Both the position numbers and the translations under genes were made by a program. Of a DNA stretch of 64,000 bases, positions 33,645 to 44,400 are shown piece by piece. The notes under the pieces are model-generated. The model was not told the DNA's origin, did no database searches, and worked only from the letters and a program-made list of their open reading frames with translations. Origin of the DNA: Copromyces sp. CBS 386.78 (taxonomy: Eukaryota; Ascomycota; Sordariomycetes; Sordariales; Sordariaceae); the NCBI GenBank assembly GCA_030685235.1, contig MU839157.1, forward strand, positions 62,001 through 126,000, read 5' to 3'. Every line of letters begins with the position of its first letter. The stretch's first letter is position 1.

Positions 33645-34775
33645 ATGGCCTGGGCATCCTCCTTTTCCCGTCCGACCAAATCGGACGCCATTCCGCCTCC
33701 ATACTACCTCCTCCAACAGTTCCAAAACGATCCCGAAGAGCCGTACTGCAAAGGCTGCGGCAAGTTAATCGACCCCAAGCGCTCATTCGGTATCATTGGA
33801 ACTCCCGTTTTGAATGCTGCAGGCCAGAAGCAAGCAGCAGCCAAAGTCAAGGGATCAAGGCGCGGCGCTAAGGGCCAGGACAAGGATGATAACAATGCTG
33901 AAGCGAAGGCGGACCAACACCAGCAGAAGGAGGTCGCCAAGTTCTGCACATCGAGATGTCGAAGTGAGTCCCATCACAAGAAGCGGGAGGTGAAGGAGCT
34001 GGAAAAGCAGATCGAGGAGACGTACGCGAAGTTGTTGAATGGGGAGAAGGTGGAGGGCATGGAGCAAGTTCCGGAATGCCAAGCGGACGGACGGAAGAAG
34101 GGGAAGAATGGTGGAGCGAAGCCAAAGAAAGGAGAGGGCAGAGTGGTGACGCTAGAGGAGGTAGAGGCGATTGTCTTTGGAAGGGAGAATGATCCGGAGA
34201 AGGTGTACGGGAGAAAGAAGAACCGGAAGTCCAGGGTGTTGACCAGCCTGGGTACCAGCAGCGACGAAGACACTGTGGATGGCGAGTCTCAGTCAAGGTC
34301 AACAGAAGCCGGACGACCACCGAGTAGAGACTCGGCCATCGGCGGCATAAACCTTGACACTCTGCAACGGGACGACAAAGCTGTCAACGACGAGATCGCC
34401 CCGCTACCCAAGGGCAAGTCCCATCCGTACACCATGGGCGGCCATGAGATTGCTCGTCTGTCTGTCCGCAGCGGCACACGCATTCGGCCTCCCCAAGAGG
34501 TCTCGGAAGTCAATGGCAGCGTTGGCGGAGAAAAGGGGCGGGCTGAGCGGAAGGCGGAGACCGAGGAGATGAAGGAAGAGATGCGGCAAAAGAAAATGGA
34601 AGGAGATAGAAAGGCGCAACAAAAGGAGTTGGTCAAGTCGATGGCCAGGAGAGGAGTGGTGTTTGGGTTTGATGTTGATGGCAAGAAGAAACCTTGCGAG
34701 TGCGTGATGCCTGGGGGCAAGGTGGTTGAGCCACACTTTGCAAAGGGCAATTGGGGGATTCGGTGGAGGGAGTAA
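33645..34775 (+). CDS. conserved-looking hypothetical protein with Cys4 motif and charged coiled coil
   Basis: Function not recognised. One intact frame of 376 residues starting in CACCATGGC, a good initiation context. Near the N-terminus lies YCKGCGKLI (Cys35, Cys38), followed after about 60 residues by FCTSRCR (Cys101, Cys105); four cysteines in CxxC...CxxxC spacing could bind one zinc ion. Residues 110-135 and 315-350 are Lys/Glu-rich helices (KKREVKELEKQIEETYAKLL) that may form coiled coils. The middle is a low-complexity Ser/Asp/Lys stretch suggesting disorder. The C-terminus ends in a compact, less biased block (GVVFGFDVDGKKKPCECVMPGG, then HFAKGNWGIRWRE) that looks conserved. No signal peptide or helix, so it is cytosolic or nuclear. 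The composition is too ordered for a chance frame. Confidence 0.78.
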   Translation: MAWASSFSRPTKSDAIPPPYYLLQQFQNDPEEPYCKGCGKLIDPKRSFGIIGTPVLNAAGQKQAAAKVKGSRRGAKGQDKDDNNAEAKADQHQQKEVAKFCTSRCRSESHHKKREVKELEKQIEETYAKLLNGEKVEGMEQVPECQADGRKKGKNGGAKPKKGEGRVVTLEEVEAIVFGRENDPEKVYGRKKNRKSRVLTSLGTSSDEDTVDGESQSRSTEAGRPPSRDSAIGGINLDTLQRDDKAVNDEIAPLPKGKSHPYTMGGHEIARLSVRSGTRIRPPQEVSEVNGSVGGEKGRAERKAETEEMKEEMRQKKMEGDRKAQQKELVKSMARRGVVFGFDVDGKKKPCECVMPGGKVVEPHFAKGNWGIRWRE

Positions 34776-35342
34776 TTGGAGTTAAGCTTCCTGTGCTTTG
34801 AGGAGAAAGATCAGGAAACAAAGCGTACCTATAGTCTTAGACTACCAGTGAGCCAATAGAGCGATATCGTCGAAGCAGACGAATGGAAAAACTGGTGCCG
34901 TAGTCCATTGCGTGAAACTTTTACAGGACTGGTTAATTTCTGACACGGAAGTCGGCAAGTAAAGAGGGTGGCATTGCTGAATTTGATTATCGCAAAAGAA
35001 ATATAACACAACTTAAGTGATGAGTTGAAAAGTTGGGACGAGAGCCAGTCCATGACAGGATGAGGAGGCGACGACGACGAGGTTGGTGACAAGTGAAACG
35101 GAAGTCGCAGCTGCATCACGCGCCAAACTAAGCCTTCTGTTTGCTTATCGATAAGATATTAATTACGTAAGCCAGCCGTAGAGGTTGTGGAAGTGGGGAA
35201 TTTCGACGAGCTTCGACCGCGGTCGCGCTTCACCCTCCGCCGGTATTTGTGCTCTCAAACATCGCTACTGTACACTTCATCAACCAACAGCAACCGTCCA
35301 CCGAACCAGCGAATTTCTTGATCCCCGATTTCCATAATCACC
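34776..35342. other. intergenic region upstream of dib1
   Basis: About 560 bp holding the 3' flank of the preceding gene and the promoter and leader of the dib1 gene, which are co-oriented. No named motif. Confidence 0.6.
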
Positions 35343-35906
35343 ATGGGCTCCATCGTTCTTCCCCATCTCGAGACCGGCTGGCACGTCGACCAGGCCATCC
35401 TCAGCGAAGACGAGCGTGTGGTGGTGATCCGTTTCGGCCGCGACCACAGTCCCGACTGCATGCGCCAAGACGAAGTTCTTTATCGCATCGCCGACAAGGT
35501 CAAGAACTTTGCTGTAATGTAGGCCATTTCCCGAGTCCTGATTCCATCCTTCTGTCAACCGCTGCTGATCTATCGCAATACCAATAGTTACCTCTGCGAC
35601 ATTGACAAGGTTCCCGATTTCAACCAGATGTACGAGTTGTACGACGAGTGCACGCTCATGTTGTAAGTGCCATCTAACCCCTATGGATCTTGACGGACAG
35701 CTACTGACGAGTTCCAATCGCCCAGCTTCTTCCGAAATAAACACATGATGATCGATCTCGGCACTGGTGACAACAACAAGATCAAATGGGTCCTCGAAGA
35801 CAAACAAGAACTGATTGACATCATCGAGACGGTCTACCGCGGCGCGAAGAAGGGACGCGGTCTGGTGGTCAGCCCGAAGGATTACTCGACTAGACATCGC
35901 TACTAG
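35343..35906 (+). CDS. dib1: Dib1/Dim1, thioredoxin-fold subunit of the U4/U6.U5 tri-snRNP
   Basis: Essential pre-mRNA splicing factor that sits in the tri-snRNP and leaves when the spliceosome is activated; nuclear. Exons 35343-35518, 35588-35662 and 35726-35906, with 69- and 63-bp introns. Joined codons restore V-I-Y-L-C-D-I-D and M-F-F-F-R-N. The product is 143 residues, the usual length of this protein from yeast to human. Strongly conserved segments are visible: MGSIVLPHLETGWHVDQAI, VVIRFGRDHSPDCMRQDE, YLCDIDKVPDFNQMYELYD, FFRNKHMMIDLGTG and the C-terminal VSPKDYSTRHRY. The thioredoxin fold lacks a redox CxxC, as in all family members. Short introns with strong GTA(A/G) donors. The identification is about as secure as sequence reading allows. 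Confidence 0.97.
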
Positions 35907-38419
35907 GCGGGCAGTGGCGACATGAACGACGAAAAGAACGAGCGAACGCAGACTTACGCAATAAGACTATTACCCGACACACATAACAGCACGCCCGAGG
36001 CAGGATGGAAGAGGAGGGTCCCTGCGGGCTGTTGGCGAGAGCCGGGTCCTTGGCTTGGTTCTGACGATTCGGCCCTGTGCTCGTTTGCATGATCAAAGGG
36101 CGCTTCGAGGCATAAAGCAGATGAGAAAACCGTGGTTATTTGACGACGAATATGCGGTGGCTGGTTTGGGTTTACACCGAGCCGCGAGCGGCCTTGACAT
36201 GGTTAGCAAACGAGCGTGGAAACAAAAAGGCAAGCGGAACCATATCAAACAGGCGTTGAATGTACCTAGCTAATGCTGAGCAGAACCGGTCAGGGAAATT
36301 GATGCCATCGCGCTTACCGACGGAGTCCTTCCGATGCTGTCTAAGCGATTCATCATTATCCACCGGGCTGCACCAGAGGATGTTCACGGAATTTCACAGA
36401 CTGTGGCTACGGCTGTCCTGATTGATAAAACCGTTGAGTACTCGACATGGAGAGTGATGCTGCTCAGCAGCCTTCTTTCGGGCTGTTTGGTTGCTCAGGG
36501 ATGGCGAGATCGACAGCTATTGCGCCGTTTCAGCGGAATCGCGATGTTCGCAGATCTGCAATTCAGGGTCAACAGCTGGTAGAGCTCTTTTTCGCCATTC
36601 CAGCTGTTGGATGCCGAGAGGCGGATCCATCAATCTCCTGGACAGCATCATTTCCGCAATCGACCGTCCATTCGACGCAAACGGTAATCATTGGGACTGA
36701 AACACAACATTGTTCCCTCGTACGTACCACGAAGACCCTCGTCACTTCTCACCTAGCACCAAAATGCGTGGCGCCAATCTTTGGCAGACGCCATCAGGCA
36801 CGACAGCAGCGAAAGTACCCTCGGGGAGAGCCTCGAGTCTCCTTTGTGTTTGGTCCTAAATCTTCTTCATGATGGGGCTCTTCAACGCCCATGCCGATTT
36901 TCTTTTTTCCGATTTTTTTTCCAAGCCCCAAAGACTGTTCCGTCCTGTGTCGACGGTCCAACCCTGGATGAGGCGTTGCTGGCGTGCATGGAGCGACCCG
37001 CAGCCGTTGGGGCTTCAGGGGTAAGGGTTGGGGGACCTCAACTTTATTTTCGTTCTCCTGCTGAAGTCTCTTCCGCTTCACCGACTTATTTCTCTTGATC
37101 ACAACGAAGAAGAGATTGCCTTTTATAAATCGACAAGAGCGGCAAGCTCTGAAAACTACCTCTATTCACATGCATACCCCTTTTTCCTATCTTGGGGTGC
37201 AATCTGACGTCTGCATTGTCACTGTAACCCACCATTTTTTCTAGACTAGTTGTTGATGCATGGTTCTGGTCGAAACGGGCCTTCTTGGCAACCTTGTTGG
37301 GGGGTCTTGGCTTTGGAAAGAAGTGTTCATCGACTTCTTTTCTTCCTTCCATTTTGAGCTGTCAGGTCAAGCGTTCTCTTTGGGAACTCATAATCATTGC
37401 ATGTTCGTCGTTGCTATTGTGCGGATGATCTGGCCATTCTCATTCCTCCATCCTCTTGCGGCCGCTGGTTTGAGAAAAGGAGACAAACAACCAACACGCA
37501 TTGCTAACGCATACCAAGCCCCCTTTCCCATCTCTCGCACGTCAATTCCTTGATGGCAGCCTAAACAGTATACTCCGGCTCTTGCATACCTTACTCATCC
37601 TTCCACTCGGAATGAACGACTATCGTGAGAATTTCCTCGAGTCTAAAGGACAATGCCCAACAGCCCAACACTGCAGGCCGAAACAGCCAATCATAGGACG
37701 TAGAGGGCATCCAAAAGACGCAGAATTGGCAGTGTCAAAAACCACGACTCGAATTCGGCCAGGGGCGACGGGGGCTCGGAGGGGTCCAGTTTTCCCACCA
37801 GGGCGGCCTTCAGGGGTCTGGCTTGCTGAGGTGTCTTCATTGGTGCCTGCCGTTAGCCGGGGGCCGCCCTCCCTGTCCGTCCCTGGTTGGCGGTGCCTCC
37901 ACTGACCGGGACTCGCACGACAAAATAATGTGGTGGAACCAGCTGCACCATTGATGTTTCCATCTCCTGTCGTGCAATCCAATCTTTCTCCTCATCCTGT
38001 TTCTCACTTCCTTCTGGAGACGGGACCTCTTTTCAGTTGCCTCTTTTCAGCGTCATGCGACCGCCCCTTTCGTGATACCTCTTCCCCACTGATTGGTCCT
38101 TCGTTCCTTCGTTTCTTGTTCGAATCCTTTGACGAAAGACTTCAACCACCGCCGCCACACCGGCCCAGACATCGATACAAGCCAGGACAGGGACCGCCTT
38201 CCTTGCGACGACTTTGACGCGGGGCAGCTAAAGACCCTCAACACACTTGTACCGAGTCGCTCTTCACTTATTTGGCTGTATGCGATAGCCAGACCTCCCA
38301 CGAGCGCTCGTTCCATTTCCTCAGGGTAGGAGGTCCTCGCGGATCCTCCTTATCCTTTCTCTCCCGCCTAGGGACACTTTGCGGCTCATCGCCAGTCCCA
38401 CCGACCACCGCCGCCCATC
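35907..38419. other. long intergenic region upstream of the DUF3405 gene
   Basis: 2.5 kb. CT-rich tracts just before 38420 suit a long leader of the downstream gene. Frames such as 36447-36872 or 37501-37905 overlap others on both strands and lack motifs, so I treat them as chance. No RNA gene recognised. Confidence 0.55.
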
Positions 38420-40314
38420 ATGAGCGGACTCGTCAAGTTTCGCCGAATAATCTTCACCCGACAAGTCCTCATCCCCGTCGCGGCCGTCTACCTCTTCCTC
38501 TTTCTAATTCTGGGGCCATGGTCGCCACGCTGGGCGTCCTCGTTCTCCCCATTCACCGAGCCCCCTAGGAAAGGCCCTATTCGCCAACCCACCAACTTCA
38601 AACCACTACCTCCGCTACAGGACCGTGTCCCGTGCTATGGGCCTCGTGGCCAGTTCTTGTCGCGGAGTCCCGATGACGATTTGAAGGAGGAGAAGCTCGA
38701 TGTTGGTATGTTGCGCCTGCTACACCTCCTTCAGGCTTGTGTTCCCTTCTAACGTGTACTCTCTACCTTCAGCCTATCCCCAGCCCTTCTGGGGCTCATA
38801 TGCGACCATCGGTCTCGACCAGACATGGATGACGATTGACGGACGATACGGACCCTACGGGTACGGCGAGGAGGACAAGTCGTACAACAGATCCAAGGTC
38901 GACTGGAACAAGGTCAACTGGGGCAAGCTCCAGAACGAATGCTTCGAGAGAAACCGCCATCGCTTCCCCACCTCGGCTACCCCCTTCGACAACACTCTTC
39001 AGATGGTTCGGCTCGGATACAGAAACGTAACGCGCATTCCAGAGACTCGCCAGTGGCACGAGTTTAAGAACACAAGGCGAACAGCAATTGTCGTGCGCGC
39101 ATGGAGAGGATACGACTGGAAGGCCGAGGATCTGCAGAACCTTCGCTCACTGATCGTTGAGGCGTCCTTGAGGACAGGAGGAGAGTATCAGGTCGTTCTG
39201 CTCGTGGATATGAAGGACTATCAACCGTACATCTTCGCGTCTGACGAAAATTACGAGAAGGCTCTCAGCGAACTTGGACTTCCCGCAGAGTTCCGCGAAA
39301 TCGCAGTGTTGTGGGATGATCGCCTGCTGGAGAGCTGGTATCCTGATATCGCGGAGCACAGGTAAGATGGTCTGTCCCCGGAGCCGCAAAGGAGAAGACT
39401 AACCGTAATGCAGAACCATGTGGCAAGTGTACCAGCCCGTCCAGCTCTTTTCACTTCACTACCCCGAGTTTGACCACATCTGGCAGGTCGAGCTCGACAT
39501 GCGCTTTACCGGCGATGCTGGCAAGTTCCTCGACAAGATGTCCGGCTTTGCGCGCAAGGAGCCGCGCAAGCAGGCCTTTGAGCGCGCCATGTTTCAGCAG
39601 ATGGAGAACAAGATTGGAGACTACAAGAACTTTTCGGGCGCGGTCAACAGGGCTAACAAGGGTGGAGCATACATCTGGGGCCCTCTGAGCATTCCCGACA
39701 TCGATCCTATCGGACCCGAGCCACCGACCGAGCTGGCGGAAAACGAGGACTTCAAATGGGGTGTCGGTGAGGACGCGGACGTGATCCTTACGTCGACATG
39801 CAACAATGCGCAAAAGGCCGACGCCTGGGTTTTCAAGGAATGGATAGGAGGCTTCAAGGAGGGAGCCAAGACTCCTCGCTTTTTCTGCCCACCCGCCATT
39901 ACCAGGACCAGTCGGACACTTCTGCTCGCCGTCCACGAGGCGCAACTTGTGAAGGGACTGAGGGCGCCCAGCGAAGCAACGCCGTCCAGCTTTGCACTCT
40001 GGCACGGCCTCAAGCTGAGCTTCCCTCAGCACCCCGTGTTCTGGAAGAGGGAGCACGACGAAGAGACGCAAAATGCCTGGTGGAAGGGCGGGCCGGCCAA
40101 CAGCACCGATGGCGTTGGTCCCAACCTGTGGGAGCACCCCAAGGGCATGGGATTGACCTTTTGGTGGGAGAGCGAGTGGCCTAGGCAAATTGTCGATGCC
40201 TGGATGGGCAAGGAGCTGCCCAAGGATGTCGCCCACCCCTGGCTCGTGGTCGAAAAGGACGGCAAGAGATATATCCCGAACATGATGATGCACCCCATGA
40301 AGCACTACCATTAA
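38420..40314 (+). CDS. DUF3405 family protein, putative Golgi type II membrane glycosyltransferase-like
   Basis: Fungal family without an established reaction; the fold resembles glycosyltransferases. Exons 38420-38705, 38773-39361 and 39414-40314. Introns of 67 and 52 bp split Ala and Arg codons correctly. The product is 591 residues. A short basic cytosolic head (MSGLVKFRRIIFTRQ) is followed by one hydrophobic helix (about residues 15-33), so the rest should face the lumen. Family landmarks are the WQVYQPVQLFSLHYPEFDH and WQVELDMRFTGDAG segments near residues 295-330 (an acidic D-M-R site typical of DUF3405), followed by a PRKQAFERA helix. Later blocks include WGVGEDADVI and HPWLVVEKDGKRY. 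No retrieval signal at the C-terminus (HPMKHYH). The next gene is convergent. Confidence 0.85.
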
Positions 40315-41728
40315 TGAAGAAGGTGGAGGAACGACGACATAAAAGATACAAATGATGTTATGACGGCTTATTGAGAAATGGCCGTAACCAACTTAATCAG
40401 ACAACAATTAAAATCAACGACTTGAGCACTTGGATTGCAGACATACCTAAGCAGAAATGTCGAACTCCTCGGAACGTGTCTCTCACGGCGTCGGACCCAT
40501 GTCTCTTTCAGAGAGGCTAATTGATTGCTTTACGGAGGTCACGTTCGCAGTAGCAAGTACAGATGCGCCGATGCCGCAAGACAAGCAGAGCAGAACAGGA
40601 CATGACATGACATGACATGTGGCGTACAGCGTGCAGTAAAAAAAAACAAAGAAAACATGTCTCGGTCAAAATTTGCAGAACCCCAACAGGCAGGCTCTAC
40701 TGCACCTAACCTACCTACCTCTCTGCTCATCGTCACCAAACGAGGGAGCTAACCCTCGGACCCATGGTCTCGGCTTTTCACCATTCTACCTCGGCAAATC
40801 GCACTCTGTTTTATTTTCTCACAAACCCCCCTCTTTTTTATACTTATGATTTCCTCATTATGTTAATGTGTAACTATTCCGACTCATGATAGGCGGACGG
40901 ACGGATGGACAGACGGGAAGGAGGTTGGCGATGAAGGCGGTGGGTGGATGGTGACGATTGAGTAAAACAGGAACGTGTCGCTCCCATTTAGGACGGCTTT
41001 TGAAACCTTGAGAAGAAAAAGATGCCAAAAAAAGGATTGGGAAAGGGGAGAGGGGACAAGTAAGCAGACGAGCAATCGAAGAAGAGGATGAGGAAATATG
41101 AGGAGCGGATTAGTGGAAAATAAAGTTCGATCGATACCAACCTGGTCTCACAGGCTCCATCCATGTGGTTGGCATTTCAGCCGAAGCAGCTGCCGTCTTT
41201 CTTCCCATATGGCGGCAAGGTGCAGAATGATCTCGGCAAGATGTCGGGACACGTCTAACACGAAAGGGACTATTATAGAGCGGAGGAGATAACACCGGAA
41301 AGCAAGCAGAAGAAAACAACAAACACTTGACGTCGGGTGTCCACAGAGTCTGTCCTAGGTCAACAGATACCCCTGGCGAAGGAGAACGCTCGCGTTGCCT
41401 AGCCACCGAATCACCCTGGACATCGCAACAATGGCTTGCGATGATTTACATCGATCGTCAAATCACTTCACATCCTAACACTACGACGACCGAGACGTGC
41501 ACAACGATGCGCTCGAGATGCTACAAAGTGGTTTGTTTAACATCATTATCATCATATGTAAAAACATACGAAGCTACACTAATCATACTACCATACGACA
41601 TTATTCAATCATCAACCTCTTCATCTCGGGACATCCTCTTACTCATCCACACATCATCAAAATTGGGGTATCAACAACATTCAACAACAACCATTCATTT
41701 CCTTTTCACTTCCTCAACTCTTCCACGC
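40315..41728. other. convergent intergenic region
   Basis: 1.4 kb between the tail-to-tail DUF3405 and OPT genes, so only 3' flanks are expected. It includes a short GACAT tandem at 40599-40619. No gene seen. Confidence 0.6.
40599..40619. repeat. (GACAT)4 pentanucleotide repeat
   Basis: Four tandem GACAT units in the convergent intergenic region. Confidence 0.85.
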
Positions 41729-44400
41729 TTAGTGGAACTGACCAGGCCCGGGCCCGAAAATCTCTCCCTCCTTCAACTCCTTCAATAAGCAAGCTGTATC
41801 CTCGCACCCCTGAGACACCACATCGTTACCCCACCAGCTAACCTCAACACCCGCCCAGTCCAAGCTGAAGAAGATAATGACGGCAGCGACCGAGATACCG
41901 GTGGTGAAGGCGGCCGAGAGCACAAAGTTGTACTTGGACCAGAAGCCGAGGAAGCGGCTCTTGCACCAGATCCAAGAAAGCCAGCCGATCCAGACCGAGG
42001 GGATAACGTACGACAGGTTGTAGGGGGCCCAGTACATGGCTCCGTACAGCAGGACGATGGGGTGGATTTGGCGAAGCCACTTCTTCTGGGGGAACTTCTT
42101 CTGGACGTACCAGGTGATGACAGGGATGACAAGACCGAGGGGCCATCCGAGCATGAGGGCCGTGTACTGGCCGTTGTGACCGAAAATCTTCTTGGGGCCG
42201 ATGGTACCCCAGAGGACGGAGGCGGTGAAGAAGGTGTTGATACCCGGGCACGACATTTTGTTGGGGGCCTCCTTGGTGCAGACGTTGGGGATGTCGTTCA
42301 TTTGGAAATTGAGAATGCCGGTGCAGATAAAGGTGGAGACGAGCGTGGCAATGACCTGGGCGGCGAAGGTGTGCTTAGGGGGAATCTTGACGTAGTGGGC
42401 GAGCTTGAGGTCGTTGGCGAACCAGACGGCGTGGGCGCAGGTGACGTAGCCGAACGACTTGAAGAAGTTCATGGCGAGGGCATTGCCTTCGACCCAGGAA
42501 CCGCCGATGAACTCGGCCAAGACGTTGAGGGTGACTTCCATGCCGGTCATGGCCTTGACGATGCCGACGGGGATGACGAAAACGAGGCACAGAATGAGAC
42601 CGTAGAAGACGACGGCGGGAGTGGTGTAGGTCTCCCAGCCGGCAATGCCACCGATGCCGCAACCGATGGCGCCAACAAGGATGATCAGGTACCACCACTC
42701 GGGAACCTCGGGGTAGACGGCCATGAGACGGTTGTGCACATCCTTGTACTGGCCGGCCTCGGTATTCTTGTTCCTGCGGAGCGAGTTCCAGAGGTTCTTG
42801 AAGCCCATGGTAACCTCGTAGCGGTGGTTCAGCAGGATGTAGGCGAGAGTGGCAGGGTAGATGGCAAAGAAGAAGAGGTACACAACCAAGTTTCCAGCAG
42901 CCAGGTAAGCAGGCGAGTAGGCCTCGTACTTTCCAGCATCGAACAGACCCTTCTCGTTGATGGCGCGGGAGATGTTGTAGTAGTTACCCGTGTTGTCGAA
43001 GACGCGGTTCGAGTTGATGGGCAGGTAGCCCGTGTTGTACGTGTTGGTCCACCAGATACCGACGAGGACAAAGAAGGAGCAGAACATTCCTAGGAACTTG
43101 TTAAAGGTGCTGAAGAAGGGAACCATGAGCGGGTCAGTAAGGTCGAAAAGCAGGACGTTCCAGTCGAAGGTGGGCCACGGGTTGAGACCGAGACCGTTGC
43201 TGAAGCCGGTGATGTTGCTGAGAACCATGTTGTTGGGAGAGATCCAGGACAGCCAACTAAAGGCGCTGAGTGCGATGAACAGGTAGTTGGGAAGCCAGAA
43301 GTAGACAAACATTGCCAGGGTGGCCCACAGGAAGAAGGTGTAGCGCGACATGGTGAAGACCTTCTTGAAAGGCCCAAGCACAGGCACGTTTGTCTCGGTG
43401 TGGAAGGCATTGTTGAGGGCAATGGTGACGAGCGAGGCGGGCCAGACGCAGTAGCTTGGATAGACGAGGAAACGACGAGTCAAGCCGGCCATGCCGTAGC
43501 CGATCAGGTTGGTGGAGAGGGCGATCAGAATCTGGTAGCTGAACTGGCCGGCGTAGGACTGGTTGAAGTACTGGGGAAGGTACTGAGACCAGATGATGTT
43601 GTTGGTGTAGGGAGTGCTGCCAGCGACGTTGGCCATGATGGTGATAAGCATGTGCTCCTTGCGGTTGAAGGGGCCAGGGTTGAGGCTGTGGCGAGAGCCA
43701 AAGAGGGTGAAGCCGGCATCGGGGAGGGCCTTTTCGCAGGCCTTGCCAATAGGGTAGGCCAGCAGCTGGGCGACGTTGAGACCAACGGTGATGGCAGGCA
43801 TGCGGATCGAGAAGAGCTGGTTGACGGCTCCGAGAGCACCGGAGAAGATGATACCGATGACCCAGGCACGGATGGTGGAGCAGGGCATGGTGGCATCATC
43901 ATGGTTGTCCACGACGGCACGGACTTCTGCGTAGGGCGAGTTGTTGGTGATGAGGGCGGCCTCGATCTTCATCTCATAAATAATCTCGTCATACTTTTCG
44001 GGATTCTCAAAGATGTTGTCGTTGCCCAGGAACTCCTCGATCTTGGTGATGATGGTGTGGGGGAAGTTGGGGTCGGTGCCGTGGATCTTGAGGACTTGCT
44101 CCATGAGGGAACGGACTTCCTCGAGCGACATGTTGTCGGCGAGGGCCTTGGCCTCTAGGAGATCCTGCTCGGTGACATTGAGGTCACTGTTGTTGTAGTT
44201 GTTGTTGTTAGTCATGATTTTCATAACGGGACGGGCCGTGGCATGGTTTAGGGCCAGACTCACGCTTCGACAGCACGGTCGATAGGGGCCTCCTCGGCAG
44301 CAAAGTCGTGGGGGGCCTTTTCGTTGATGGGGGCCTCATCGTATGGGCTGGACTTCTTGTCCACGCTCACATCGTGGATCTCAGTGACGTTTTGCGGCAT
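41729..44400 (-). CDS. OPT family small oligopeptide transporter
   Basis: Proton-coupled importer of tetra/pentapeptides or glutathione-like substrates at the plasma membrane. Exons 44264-44400 and 41729-44186, with a 77-bp intron (44187-44263) that has a GTGAGT donor and an ACTAAC branch-like element 26 bp from its end. The joined codon gives VEA-DLNVTEQDLLEA. The product is 864 residues. Family signatures are present: SPYAEVRAVVDNHDDATMP, matching the SPY-x-EVR-x-x-V-x-x-x-D-D-P motif, and LNPGPFNRKEHMLITIM, matching N-P-G-P-F-N-x-K-E-H. More than a dozen hydrophobic helices follow. I start at 44400 (MPQNVTEIHDVSV); the frame is open further upstream but the sequence there is untypical, and an acidic cytosolic N-terminus is normal for the family. 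Confidence 0.93.

Noticed and set aside
42062..43093. 343-codon plus-strand frame
   Set aside because: It is antisense to the OPT gene and its Gly/Asp/Val-rich composition is a shadow of the GC-rich third positions.
43400..44158. 252-codon plus-strand frame
   Set aside because: Antisense to the OPT coding sequence.
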